From contig JAJXZF010000016.1 of assembly GCA_021780225.1 (NCBI GenBank), positions 1 through 64,000 of the forward strand: a stretch of DNA of 64,000 nucleotides, read 5' to 3'. Under the pieces are notes generated by a model that worked only from the letters and a program-made list of their open reading frames with translations, was not told where the DNA came from and made no database searches. Of the stretch, positions 8,758-16,990 are shown in pieces. This stretch comes from Deltaproteobacteria bacterium (lineage in GTDB: Bacteria; Desulfobacterota; Binatia; Binatales; Binataceae). Every line of letters begins with the position of its first letter. Position 1 is the stretch's first letter. The translations under genes were made by a program, and so were the position numbers.

Positions 8758-9723
8758 ATGCGGGTTTTAATCACTGGCGGCGCGGGCTTTCTCGGCTCCC
8801 ATTTGTCGGACGCGTTTATCGCGCGCGGCGACGAAGTCTTCGTGCTCGACACCGGCGCGATCGCCAAGGTGCGCCATCTGCTCGATCAGCCGCGCTTCCA
8901 TTACGTGCACGACTCGATTTTCAACCTTGAGTTGATCGACAGTCTCGCCGCCAAATGCGACCTGATTTACCATCTTGCGGCGGTCGTCGGCGTCGAGCAT
9001 TACGTCGCCGATCCCTACGAGACGCTCAACGTCAACGTCAACGGCACGCAGAACGTGCTCAAGGCGGCCTACAAGTACGGCAAGAAGGTCGTTTTCAGTT
9101 CGACGTCCGAAGTTTACGGCCGCAATCCCAAGGTGCCGTGGAGCGAAGACGACGATCGCGTGCTCGGCGCCACGACGATCGATCGCTGGTGCTACTCGAC
9201 CTCGAAGGCGGTCGGCGAGCACTTCTGTTTCGCCTATCACAAGCTCGGCCTGCCGGTCGCCGTGGTGCGTTTTTTCAACGTGTACGGGCCGCGGCTGGAT
9301 CGGGTCGATGTCGGCCGGCTCTTCACGATCTTCATGGGCCAGTTGCTGCGCGGCGCCGATCTGACCGTAATCGGCGACGGTTCGCAGACGCGATGCTTCA
9401 CCTACGTCACCGACGCGGTCGCGGCGACGGTCGCCGCCGGTCTTAATCCCGCCGCCGACGGTCAGGCGATCAATATCGGCGTTGACGTCGAAACCTCGGT
9501 GCTTGAATTCGCCAAACTGATGCTCGAATTATTCGGGCCAACCGCTTCCAAAATCAAGTTCGTGACCCAGGAATCGGTGTACGGCAACAGCTACGAGGAT
9601 ATTCCGCGCCGCGTTCCGGACAACGCCAAGATGCGCAAGCTGCTCGGAATCGAGCCTAAAGTCTCGTTGCGCGAAGGCACGAAGATGTCGATGGACTGGT
9701 TCCGGCGCGAAGCCCGGGCGTGA
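8758..9723 (+). CDS. NAD-dependent epimerase/decarboxylase of the ArnA C-terminal / UDP-glucuronate decarboxylase class
   Basis: This extended short-chain dehydrogenase of 321 residues probably oxidises and decarboxylates UDP-glucuronate to UDP-4-keto-pentose, the first committed step to aminoarabinose. It has the Rossmann motif 'GGAGFLGSHL' at the N-terminus, the 'STSEVYG' stretch containing the Ser-Glu pair important in ArnA, the YxxxK pair in 'YSTSKAVGEH', and 'RFFNVYGPR'. A GGAGG site sits five bases before the ATG, and the gene lies 12 bases after the formyltransferase. A plain UDP-xylose synthase or another sugar epimerase is the main alternative; position in the arn locus decides for the ArnA-type role. 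Confidence 0.8.
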   Translation: MRVLITGGAGFLGSHLSDAFIARGDEVFVLDTGAIAKVRHLLDQPRFHYVHDSIFNLELIDSLAAKCDLIYHLAAVVGVEHYVADPYETLNVNVNGTQNVLKAAYKYGKKVVFSSTSEVYGRNPKVPWSEDDDRVLGATTIDRWCYSTSKAVGEHFCFAYHKLGLPVAVVRFFNVYGPRLDRVDVGRLFTIFMGQLLRGADLTVIGDGSQTRCFTYVTDAVAATVAAGLNPAADGQAINIGVDVETSVLEFAKLMLELFGPTASKIKFVTQESVYGNSYEDIPRRVPDNAKMRKLLGIEPKVSLREGTKMSMDWFRREARA

Positions 9724-9739
9724 CGGCGGCGCCGCCGCG

Positions 9740-10681
9740 ATGGCCGATCGAGCGATGCGCGTAGCGCTAAAGGTTGATGTCGACACCCATCAGGGACTCG
9801 GACAAGGCGTTCCGCGCCTGATGCGGGCGCTCGCCGCCGAAAGCGTGACGGCTACGTTTTTTATCGCGATGGGGCCGGACAATTCCGGACGGGCGATCGT
9901 GCGCGTGCTGAAAAATCCGGGGTTTATCGCCAAAATGCGCCGCACGGGCGCGGTCTCGATGTACGGCTGGCGGACGGTGCTCTCGGGCACGCTGCTGCCC
10001 GCCCGTCCGATCGCCCTTTCCTTTCCGCAAGTGATTCGCGCGCTCGACGCCTCCGGCTTCGAGCTCGGCGTGCATGGCTACGACCACGTCCGCTGGCAGG
10101 ACCGGCTCGACGCGCTTGGCGACGCCGGCGTCCGCGCTGAATTGACCGAAGCGTTCGAGGCGTTTCGCGCGGTCACGGGCCGGCCCGCACGCGCGTTCGC
10201 CGCGCCCGGATGGCGCACCTCGGCGGCGGCCTTGCGCGCGCTCGACGAAATGAAGCTCGCTTATCGCAGCGACACGCGGGGACGCGCGCCCTACCGATGC
10301 GCGATCGGCGGCGAAATTTTCGCCACGCCCGAAATTCCAACCACGTTGCCGACGCTGGACGAAGTGATGGGCGGGCCTGGCCTTGCCGATCGCGACGCGG
10401 TCGTGCGCTTTTATCTCGACCGCTTTCGCGACGGCGAGCTGAACGTCCATACGATTCACGCCGAGACCGAAGGGATGGGCGAACTCGACACGTTCCTCGC
10501 GATCGTGCGCGGCCTGAAAGGGCGCGGCGCGCGGTTCGTCCGCTTGCGCGACGCGGCCGCGGATTTCGACGCCGCGGCGCTGCCGGTATGCGAAGTCGCG
10601 CGCGCCACGCTTGACGGACGCGCTGGATGGATCTCCGCGCAGAGCGAACCTCAAACACCAGCAGCGGCTCTGTCCGCCTGA
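9740..10681 (+). CDS. arnD: ArnD-like polysaccharide deacetylase (undecaprenyl-P-Ara4FN deformylase)
   Basis: ArnD removes the formyl group from the undecaprenyl-linked sugar so that ArnT can use it. The 313-residue protein opens with 'VALKVDVDTHQGLGQGVPRL', closely matching ArnD. It continues with 'ATFFIAMGPDNSGRA', a 'SMYGWRTVLSGT' segment, the metal-binding 'ELGVHGYDH', and 'FAAPGWRTS'. These are NodB-fold motifs in the specific ArnD arrangement, which also supports the identities of the upstream genes. The start could be six codons later at the second methionine. No signal peptide is present, consistent with a peripheral cytoplasmic or membrane-associated enzyme. Confidence 0.88.
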   Translation: MADRAMRVALKVDVDTHQGLGQGVPRLMRALAAESVTATFFIAMGPDNSGRAIVRVLKNPGFIAKMRRTGAVSMYGWRTVLSGTLLPARPIALSFPQVIRALDASGFELGVHGYDHVRWQDRLDALGDAGVRAELTEAFEAFRAVTGRPARAFAAPGWRTSAAALRALDEMKLAYRSDTRGRAPYRCAIGGEIFATPEIPTTLPTLDEVMGGPGLADRDAVVRFYLDRFRDGELNVHTIHAETEGMGELDTFLAIVRGLKGRGARFVRLRDAAADFDAAALPVCEVARATLDGRAGWISAQSEPQTPAAALSA

Positions 10682-10730
10682 AACGATTTCGTGTTATCAC
10701 TTGAAAAATTCCGCACGAGGAGACGCCGTG

Positions 10731-11924
10731 ATGCCGGCAGCGAACCAGATCGCCGATAATCCCCGCGAGGTCGGACTCGACCCCGCCAAGGTCGCGGAGT
10801 TGTTCCGCCGCGCCGAGCGCGAAGTCGCCGAGGGCCTGCTGCCGTCGTGCCAAATCGCGATCGCCCGCAACGGAAAAATCGGCGCGATGAAGGCGTTCGG
10901 CCGCGCGCTTCAGGGCGGCGCCGAAAAACCCGCGGACAACGACACGCTTTACTGCCTCTTTTCCTGCACCAAGGCGATTGTCTCTTCCGCAATCTGGATT
11001 CTGATCGGCGAAGGCAAACTCGATCCCTCGGAGCGCGCCGCCGCGATCGTTCCGGAGTTCGGCACGAACGGCAAAGAGACGATCACGGTCGAACAGTTGC
11101 TGTTGCATACCGGCGGTTTTCCCAACGCCCCCTACCCCCAGTACGACTGGAACAGCCGCGAAAAACGGCTCGAACGCTTCAAATCGTGGCGGCTCGAATT
11201 TCCGGTCGGCCAGCGCTTCGTATATCACCCGACTTCGGGCTTCTGGGTGCTGGGCGAAATAATCGAGCGGCGTACGGGCCAGGATTTCCGCGATTTCGTG
11301 GCCGAGCGTATCGCCGGGCCGCTCGGCATCCCGGGGCTGCGGCTGGGGTTGCCGCGCGCGGAGCACGGACGAGTCGCCGACTTGAAGTGGGTCGGCGAGG
11401 CGTTGACGCCCGAAGATTTTAAAAAGATGGGACTGCCGGTCCCGCCCGAAACCGAGGTCACCGAAGCGGCGATTCTCGGCTTCAACGCTCCGGTCGTGCG
11501 CGAATCGGGCGTGCCGGGCGGCGGCGCGGTCACAACCGCGGCGAATATCGCGCTCTTCTATCAGGGACTGCTCCACAATCCCGCGGTCGCCGACGGCCGG
11601 CCGATCTGGAAGCCGGAGACGCTCAAAGAAGCGTTGCGCGTCCGCTCCGGCGACTACTTCGATCCAATTTTCAAATACAAGTGCAATCGCGCGCTGGGCG
11701 TGGCGATCGCCGGCGACGACGGCTTCGCCAACTATCGCGGCTTCGGCAAGACCAACTCGCCGATGACGTTTGGACACGGCGGGGCGGGCGGTCAAATCGG
11801 ATGGGGCGATCCGGCGACGGGAATTTCGCTCGGCTATTGCACCAACGGCTTCGACCGCAACGATATCCGGCAGGGCCGGCGGGGAGTGGCGATTTCCAGC
11901 CTCGCCGCCGTCTGCGCCGCGTAG
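10731..11924 (+). CDS. Beta-lactamase-family (class C / serine hydrolase) protein
   Basis: This is a penicillin-binding-protein-fold serine hydrolase of 397 residues; members include esterases, D-aminopeptidases and EstB-like enzymes. The nucleophile motif SxxK is at S78-K81 ('FSCTK'), a YxxxS-type second motif lies in 'FVYHPTSGFWVLGEIIE', and the third motif is the HGG of 'FGHGGAGGQ'. No signal peptide is evident, so a cytoplasmic esterase-like role is more likely than antibiotic hydrolysis. The ATG is chosen because GAGGAG lies eight bases upstream; longer in-frame extensions overlap arnD and read as noise. It follows arnD by 49 bases but has no obvious link to that pathway. Confidence 0.87.
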   Translation: MPAANQIADNPREVGLDPAKVAELFRRAEREVAEGLLPSCQIAIARNGKIGAMKAFGRALQGGAEKPADNDTLYCLFSCTKAIVSSAIWILIGEGKLDPSERAAAIVPEFGTNGKETITVEQLLLHTGGFPNAPYPQYDWNSREKRLERFKSWRLEFPVGQRFVYHPTSGFWVLGEIIERRTGQDFRDFVAERIAGPLGIPGLRLGLPRAEHGRVADLKWVGEALTPEDFKKMGLPVPPETEVTEAAILGFNAPVVRESGVPGGGAVTTAANIALFYQGLLHNPAVADGRPIWKPETLKEALRVRSGDYFDPIFKYKCNRALGVAIAGDDGFANYRGFGKTNSPMTFGHGGAGGQIGWGDPATGISLGYCTNGFDRNDIRQGRRGVAISSLAAVCAA

Positions 11925-11981
11925 CGCGTTGCGGGCCGCGTCCCGTCGCGGCTTCGATTCGCGAACGGAGGGAGTTCGACG

Positions 11982-12203
11982 ATGAAATTCCTGGTTACGC
12001 TCGAAACGGACGAGGACGGATGGATCGTCGCGGAATGCCCCGCTCTACCGGGCTGCGTCTCGCAGGGCCGAACGACCGCGGAAGCGCTCGCCAATATCCG
12101 CGAAGCGATTGAATTATGTATCGAGACCCGTCGCGCCGAAGGCTTGCCGCTCAGCATCGAAGTCGCGGAAGTCGAGGTTGATGCACCGCTTACAAAAGGC
12201 TGA
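11982..12203 (+). CDS. hicB: HicB-family antitoxin-like protein
   Basis: This 73-residue protein has the HicB RNase-H-like fold signature: an N-terminal strand, 'DGWIVAECPALPGCVSQG', then 'TAEALANIREAIELCIE'. HicB neutralises the HicA mRNA interferase. It lacks the C-terminal ribbon-helix-helix or HTH DNA-binding domain of longer HicB proteins, so autoregulation by this protein alone is doubtful. A GGAGG lies upstream of the ATG. The toxin gene follows after a 92-bp gap. Confidence 0.88.
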   Translation: MKFLVTLETDEDGWIVAECPALPGCVSQGRTTAEALANIREAIELCIETRRAEGLPLSIEVAEVEVDAPLTKG

Positions 12204-12295
12204 GCACGACAACCATCAACTGTCAACCCCTGAAATAGTTCATCTTTCCGCCTCAAGCCGCGCTTCCGATAGATTCCGGCAAGAGGTTGCATGGA

Positions 12296-12523
12296 ATGGC
12301 TAATCTGCCGGTTTGCTCGGGTCGGGACGCGGTTGCGGCATTTGAACTTGCGGGATGGGTCCGCGCGCGGCAACGCGGAAGTCATCTTACGCTGATAAAG
12401 CCGGGGGCAATTAACATCCTCTCTGTTCCGCTGCATCAGGAACTCAAACGGGGCATTTTACGATCCCTGATTCGCAAAGCGGGTCTGACGGTCGAAGAAT
12501 TTTGCTCTTTTCTGAGCCGCTAA
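12296..12523 (+). CDS. hicA: HicA-family mRNA interferase toxin
   Basis: HicA is a small double-stranded-RNA-binding-fold ribonuclease that stops translation by cleaving mRNA. The 75 residues include the family core 'GWVRARQRGSHLTL' with the catalytic histidine of 'GSH', then the 'VPLHQELKRGILRSLIRKAGL' region. The ATG has AAGAGG nine bases upstream; an in-frame TTG three codons earlier overlaps that ribosome site and is unlikely. The antitoxin-first order is the reverse of classic hicAB. Confidence 0.9.
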   Translation: MANLPVCSGRDAVAAFELAGWVRARQRGSHLTLIKPGAINILSVPLHQELKRGILRSLIRKAGLTVEEFCSFLSR

Positions 12524-12563
12524 CTTCGAGGATGCGAGTCCGAACCTTTGGTTTGGAAAGACT

Positions 12564-13859
12564 TTATTCCGCGAAGGGATTGCGCAGGACGATCGTCGCT
12601 TCGCGCGCCGCGCCGACGCCGACCATCGCCAGCGGCACGCCCGTCGCCGCTTCGATTCGTTCGAGATAGCGCCGCGCCGCCTCGGGCAGATCGGCCATCG
12701 CGCGCGCACCGCTGATATCGCCGCTCCATCCGGGAAGCTCTTCGTAAACCGGCTTGACCTTGTCGAGCATCCGCCGGTTCGCCGGAATCTCCGCTAACGA
12801 CTTGCCGCGGATTTCATAACCGACGCAAATTTTCACCGGATCGATTCCGGTCAGCACGTCGAGCTTGGTCAGCGCCAGCCCCCACATCCCGTTGAGCCGG
12901 GCGGCGTGCCGGACCAGCACCGCGTCGAACCATCCGATGCGCCGCGGACGGCCGGTGGCGCTGCCGAATTCGTCGCCCTCGGCGCGCAGCGCGTCGCCCA
13001 GCTTGCCTTTGATTTCGGTCGGGAACGGGCCGCCGCCGACGCGGGTGGTGTAGGCCTTGCTAATACCGAGGACGCCGTCGAGCCGGCCCGGCGCGATTCC
13101 GGCGCCGCCGAACACGGCGCTGGCGCCGCAGTTCGAGGAAGTCACGTAGGGATAGGTGCCGTGGTCGATATCGAGCATCACGCCGTGCGCGCCCTCGAAC
13201 AGGATGCGCTTGTTCGCGGCGATCGCGTCGGCGAGATAAATCGACGTGTCGCAGAGGTAACGGCGCAGCCGCGGCCGCACGGCTTTCATCTTCGCGATTA
13301 TCTCCGCCGCCGAAACCGGCTTGGCCTTGAGCACCGCGCGCAGGTAAAGATTCTTTTCCTTGATATTGAATTCGAGCTTTTCGCTGAAGGCGGCGAAATT
13401 CTCCAACTCGTCGAAGCGCAGCCCGACCCGCGCCATCTTGTCTTCGTAGGCCGGTCCGATGCCGAAGCCGGTGGTGCCGATCGCGCGTTTGCCGAGCCGC
13501 GCCTCGCGCGCGCGATCGATCGCGCGATGGTACGGCATCACCATGTGCGCGTCGTAGCTCAGTTTTAGCGCGTTGTCCGCGCGCATCCGGTTGCGGCTGC
13601 GCAAGCTGTCCAACTCCTCGACCAGCGCGATCGGATCGACCACCGCGCCATTGCCGATCACGCAGGTTTTGCCGTCATGCAGGGCGCCGGCGGGCACCAG
13701 GCGCAAGATGAATTTTTCGCCGTTGACGACCAGCGTATGCGCCGCATTGTTGCCGCCCTGAAAGCGCACGACGACGTCGGCGTCAGCCGCCAGCAGGTCC
13801 ACGATTTTGCCTTTGCCTTCGTCGCCCCATTGCGAGCCGACCACTGCGACAGTCTTCAT
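12564..13859 (-). CDS. purA: Adenylosuccinate synthetase
   Basis: PurA joins IMP and aspartate using GTP, the first committed step to AMP. At 431 residues it is full length. The N-terminal P-loop-like 'VGSQWGDEGKGKIVDLL', 'RFQGGNNAAHTL', 'GTTGFGIGPAYEDKMAR' and the GTP-specific 'TKLDVLTG' are all present. It is the last gene of a minus-strand run after serA, with a 76-bp gap, so it may have its own promoter. Purine and serine biosynthesis are linked through one-carbon supply, which makes this order sensible. Confidence 0.97.
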   Translation of the reverse strand: MKTVAVVGSQWGDEGKGKIVDLLAADADVVVRFQGGNNAAHTLVVNGEKFILRLVPAGALHDGKTCVIGNGAVVDPIALVEELDSLRSRNRMRADNALKLSYDAHMVMPYHRAIDRAREARLGKRAIGTTGFGIGPAYEDKMARVGLRFDELENFAAFSEKLEFNIKEKNLYLRAVLKAKPVSAAEIIAKMKAVRPRLRRYLCDTSIYLADAIAANKRILFEGAHGVMLDIDHGTYPYVTSSNCGASAVFGGAGIAPGRLDGVLGISKAYTTRVGGGPFPTEIKGKLGDALRAEGDEFGSATGRPRRIGWFDAVLVRHAARLNGMWGLALTKLDVLTGIDPVKICVGYEIRGKSLAEIPANRRMLDKVKPVYEELPGWSGDISGARAMADLPEAARRYLERIEAATGVPLAMVGVGAAREATIVLRNPFAE

Positions 13860-13935
13860 AAAAGTTTCCTGGTTGGCGCGAAGCCGGCGCTGGCGCGCGC
13901 TTGCGTGCGGCGCATCCGAATGCTGGCGCGCGATG

Positions 13936-15531
13936 TCAAAGCCGGATCAAGGAAGCGGCGGTAATCGCCGGAATCGTCTTGAGCTGATCGATTACGCTTT
14001 GCGGCGGCGGTCCGTCGATTTCGACCAGACTGAGCGCGGTCCCGCCCGCGCGGTCGCGCCCCAGTTCGAGGCCGGCGATATTGACGCCCGCCTGGCCGAG
14101 CATCGATCCGACCGCGCCGACCACGCCCGGCACGTCGCGATTATGCAGCATCAGGAAATAGCCCTCGAGCGCCGCTTCGACGCGATAGCTGTCGATCCGC
14201 ACGACGCGCAGCGCGCGATTGCCGAACACCGCGCCGGTGACCTCATGATTCGCCGCCCCCGCGCGCACGACAATCGTCAGCATGTTGCGATAGTCGGTGG
14301 TCTCGCTGCTGCGGGTCTCGGTAATCGTGATGCCGCGTTCGCGCGCGATAAACGGCGCGTTGACCACGTTCAGATGCTGATCGAGGAAATTGCTGAGCAA
14401 ACCCTTGAGCGCGGCCGCGACGATCGGCTCGGGATTGAGCTGCGCCGATTCGCCGGCGAACGCGACGCCCACCTGGCTCGGCGCCTCGTCGATTAGCTGC
14501 GCGGCGAGCTGGCCAAGCTTCTCCGCCAGCTTCATGTGCGGCTCGATCGCCTTCAGCTCCTTGACCGAGAGCGCCGGGATATTCACGGAGTGGCGAATCG
14601 TGCCCTCGAGCAAAAAATCCGCGATCTGATGCGCAATATCGATTGCGACTTGCACTTGCGCTTCGTCGGTCGCGGCGCCCAGATGCGGCACCGCGATTAC
14701 GTTCTCGTGATGGATCAGCGGATGGCCAGGCGGGGGCGGTTCCTGCTCGAACACGTCGAGCGCGGCGCCCGCGACCTTTCCGGAATTGAGCGCGTCAAGC
14801 AGCGCACGCTCGTCCACGATGCCGCCGCGCGCGCAATTGATTACGCGCACGCCCTTTTTCATCAGCGCGAACGCCGCGGGCCCAACGATGCCGCGGGTTT
14901 CGTCGGTCAGCGGCGCGTGCACGGTAATAAAATCGGCCCGCCGGAACAGATCCTCCAACCCAACCAGCTCGATTCCGGCCTTGGCCGCGGCTTCGGCAGT
15001 CAATATCGGATCGAAGCCGACAACCTTCATCTTCAGGCCGAGCGCGCGGTCTGCAACGATTCGGCCGATATTGCCGAGGCCGACGATTCCGAGCGTTTTG
15101 TTGCAGACCTCGACGCCGGTGAATTTGCCCCGCTCCCACCGGCCCGCGCGCAAGGCGGCGTTGGCGGCGGGAATATGCCGCGCCAGCGACATCAGCAGGG
15201 AAATCGTATGCTCGGCCGTGGTCACGCTGTTGCCCAGCGGACTGTTCATCACGACGATTCCGCGCCGCGTCGCCGCGTCGAGATCGACGTTGTCGACGCC
15301 CACGCCGGCGCGCCCGATCACGCGGAGCGATTCCGCGGCGTCGATCACCTCCTGCGTGACCCGCGTCGCGCTGCGGATTACGAGCGCGTGGTAGGGCGCG
15401 ATAATCTTCGCTAGTTCAGCCGGTTTAAGGCCCGTCTTCACATCGACGGCAAGACCGGAAAGGCGCTGGAAAACTTCCAGGCCCTGCGGCGCCAGCGAGT
15501 CGCTCAAGAGAACGCGGAGTTGCTCGGCCAT
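13936..15531 (-). CDS. serA: D-3-phosphoglycerate dehydrogenase (long, ACT-domain form)
   Basis: SerA oxidises 3-phosphoglycerate to 3-phosphohydroxypyruvate, starting serine synthesis. The 531 residues comprise the split substrate-binding domain (1-100 and 285-315), the NAD domain with 'GLGNIGRIVA', the catalytic His in 'VPHLGAAT', an ASB domain (about 320-450) and a C-terminal ACT domain from about 455 ('HNRDVPGVVGAVGSMLG'). This is the Mycobacterium/Bacillus-type architecture, usually inhibited by serine through the ACT domain. The start lies six bases after the stop of the upstream aminotransferase, so the two genes are co-transcribed. Confidence 0.97.
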   Translation of the reverse strand: MAEQLRVLLSDSLAPQGLEVFQRLSGLAVDVKTGLKPAELAKIIAPYHALVIRSATRVTQEVIDAAESLRVIGRAGVGVDNVDLDAATRRGIVVMNSPLGNSVTTAEHTISLLMSLARHIPAANAALRAGRWERGKFTGVEVCNKTLGIVGLGNIGRIVADRALGLKMKVVGFDPILTAEAAAKAGIELVGLEDLFRRADFITVHAPLTDETRGIVGPAAFALMKKGVRVINCARGGIVDERALLDALNSGKVAGAALDVFEQEPPPPGHPLIHHENVIAVPHLGAATDEAQVQVAIDIAHQIADFLLEGTIRHSVNIPALSVKELKAIEPHMKLAEKLGQLAAQLIDEAPSQVGVAFAGESAQLNPEPIVAAALKGLLSNFLDQHLNVVNAPFIARERGITITETRSSETTDYRNMLTIVVRAGAANHEVTGAVFGNRALRVVRIDSYRVEAALEGYFLMLHNRDVPGVVGAVGSMLGQAGVNIAGLELGRDRAGGTALSLVEIDGPPPQSVIDQLKTIPAITAASLIRL

Positions 15532-15537
15532 GGCTTT

Positions 15538-16689
15538 TCAGACGCTCCGCGCGATTCGTTCCTGGACGGCGGCGACGCCCGCGCCGGCCGCGAACCGATG
15601 ACCCATCCGCGCCAGCGCGATTTCCAGCGCGCTCACCGCGGTCAGCATATCGAACGGCCCCAGATAACCCATGTGGCCGATTCGCACCAGCCGGCCCTTC
15701 ATCTGGTCCTGGCCGCCCTGCACTGATACGCCCAGCTCGTCGCGCATCATCCGGACGATTTTGCCGCTGTCGATTCCCTCCGGAACCAGCAACCCGGTGA
15801 CGCCGGGCGCGGGCGAAGCGGGCGCGATCGGTTTCAAGCCCAGCGCCGGCGCGGCCGCGCGCGTCGCCTCGGCCATCACGCGATGGCGCTCATAGACGCG
15901 CGGGAGGGTTTCGCCATGAATCAGTTCGAGGCTCTTGTTCAATCCGAAAATCAGCGAAACCGCCGGCGTCCAGGCCGTCGTATGCTCGTCGCGCTGCGCC
16001 TTCAGTTCGCGATTCAAATCGAAATAAAAACGCGGCGTGCGATTGCGCGCGGTCCGCTGCAAAGCGCGATCCGACAGCGCGATCATCGCCAGTCCCGGCG
16101 GCAGCATCAGCGCCTTCTGACTTCCGGTCAGGAAAGCGTCGACGCCCCACTCGTCCATCTTCTGCTCAAATACGCCGACCGAAGTGATGCCGTCGACCAC
16201 CAACAGCGCCTCGCCGCGGCGGGTGATCGCGGCGATTTCGTTCACCGGATGAATCGCGCAGGTCGAGGTTTCGCTCGCCTGCATGAACACGGCGCGGCTC
16301 TCAGGATGCGCCCGAAGGGCCTCATGGATTTGTTCGGGCCGTACCGCCCGGCCCCACTCGACCTTGACCTCGTGGCCGGTCATGCCATGGGCGGCGAGCA
16401 GTTTGCCCCAGCGTTCGCCGAACTTGCCGCCGTTGACAAAAATCGCCGCTTCTCCCGGCGCCAGCAGATTCGTTACCGCAGCCTCCATCGCGCCGCTGCC
16501 GCTGGCGGCGAGCAGCAAAACCTCCTGCCGCGTACCGAACAGCGGCCGCATCCGTTCGCGTGCGCTGTCGAGCACGGCGCTGAACTCGGGCGTGCGATGA
16601 TGGATGATCGGCCGCGCCATCTCCAGCAAAACCTCTGGCGGCACGGAAACTGGTCCCGGCGTGTACAAATATTTCTTGAAGACTGGCAC
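15538..16689 (-). CDS. Class V aminotransferase (serine-glyoxylate / alanine-glyoxylate type; possible phosphoserine aminotransferase)
   Basis: This PLP enzyme belongs to the family of serine-pyruvate, alanine-glyoxylate and PucG-like transaminases. Features are 'YTPGPVSVPPEVL' at the N-terminus, the substrate-loop 'IIHHRTPEF', the PLP-binding 'GSQKALMLPPGL' with the Schiff-base lysine, and a C-terminal 'GHMGYLG'. Tight coupling to serA suggests it makes phosphoserine from 3-phosphohydroxypyruvate, as reported for non-orthologous partners of serA in several lineages; serine-glyoxylate activity is the alternative. The chosen GTG gives 383 residues and the expected family N-terminus. An upstream TTG would add 16 residues rich in Gln and Arg and is less convincing. 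Confidence 0.85.
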   Translation of the reverse strand: MPVFKKYLYTPGPVSVPPEVLLEMARPIIHHRTPEFSAVLDSARERMRPLFGTRQEVLLLAASGSGAMEAAVTNLLAPGEAAIFVNGGKFGERWGKLLAAHGMTGHEVKVEWGRAVRPEQIHEALRAHPESRAVFMQASETSTCAIHPVNEIAAITRRGEALLVVDGITSVGVFEQKMDEWGVDAFLTGSQKALMLPPGLAMIALSDRALQRTARNRTPRFYFDLNRELKAQRDEHTTAWTPAVSLIFGLNKSLELIHGETLPRVYERHRVMAEATRAAAPALGLKPIAPASPAPGVTGLLVPEGIDSGKIVRMMRDELGVSVQGGQDQMKGRLVRIGHMGYLGPFDMLTAVSALEIALARMGHRFAAGAGVAAVQERIARSV

Positions 16690-16764
16690 GATTATGCGAA
16701 CACGATCCTGCTTTTGATTACGGCGCGATTGCTCCAACAGTCCACTATTGCGATCGGGCGGGCC

Positions 16765-16801
16765 AAAAAAAAGCCTGGTGTCCGCTTTCGCGGAACGCCA
16801 G
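16765..16801 (-). terminator. Intrinsic terminator inside the leader of the class V aminotransferase gene (possible attenuator)
   Basis: Read on the minus strand, an 11-bp stem with one bulged base is capped by a GAAA tetraloop and followed by GC and eight consecutive T residues. The stem halves are 16790-16801 and 16775-16785 and the T-run is 16772-16765. No minus-strand gene ends upstream of it; the next gene on that strand starts about 75 bases further on. It therefore sits where a leader attenuator, or the end of a small RNA, would be. Confidence 0.75.
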
Positions 16802-16840
16802 ACCCCGTATGCAAATTCACGCGCCTTTAAGCCGCGTCCC

Positions 16841-16876
16841 TTTATAGAGGCTAACGAAGCCGATTAGTCTAGTCAA
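16841..16876 (-). promoter_or_regulatory. Promoter-like sequence upstream of the leader terminator
   Basis: On the minus strand TATAAA (16846-16841) resembles a -10 box. TTGACT (16876-16871) and the overlapping TAGACT (16871-16866) are -35 candidates, with spacers of 24 and 19 bases. Neither spacing is ideal. Transcription from here would give a leader of about 70 nt before the terminator. Confidence 0.35.
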
Positions 16877-16990
16877 GGCGCTTTTCCGGTTTCACCGCCG
16901 CCCCAACACTATAACGAATGGATTTTATGATTCCACGCGCAGGCGCGTTGAAAGCTCGCTTGCGCCCGTGCTTAAAGATCATCAACCGCC

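Larger units (their letters stand above)
16690..16990. other. Intergenic region containing the leader of the aminotransferase-serA run
   Basis: This 301-bp divergent region separates the minus-strand serine genes from the GalT-like gene. It holds a strong minus-strand intrinsic terminator and a promoter-like TATAAA upstream of it, both listed separately. The right part (16915-16990) leads into the plus-strand GalT-like gene and shows no clear element. Confidence 0.6.

Noticed and set aside
12524-12563. Terminator between hicA and purA
   Set aside because: A seven-pair hairpin (CCGAACC/GGTTTGG) is present but includes a G-T pair, a three-base loop and no T-run in either direction.
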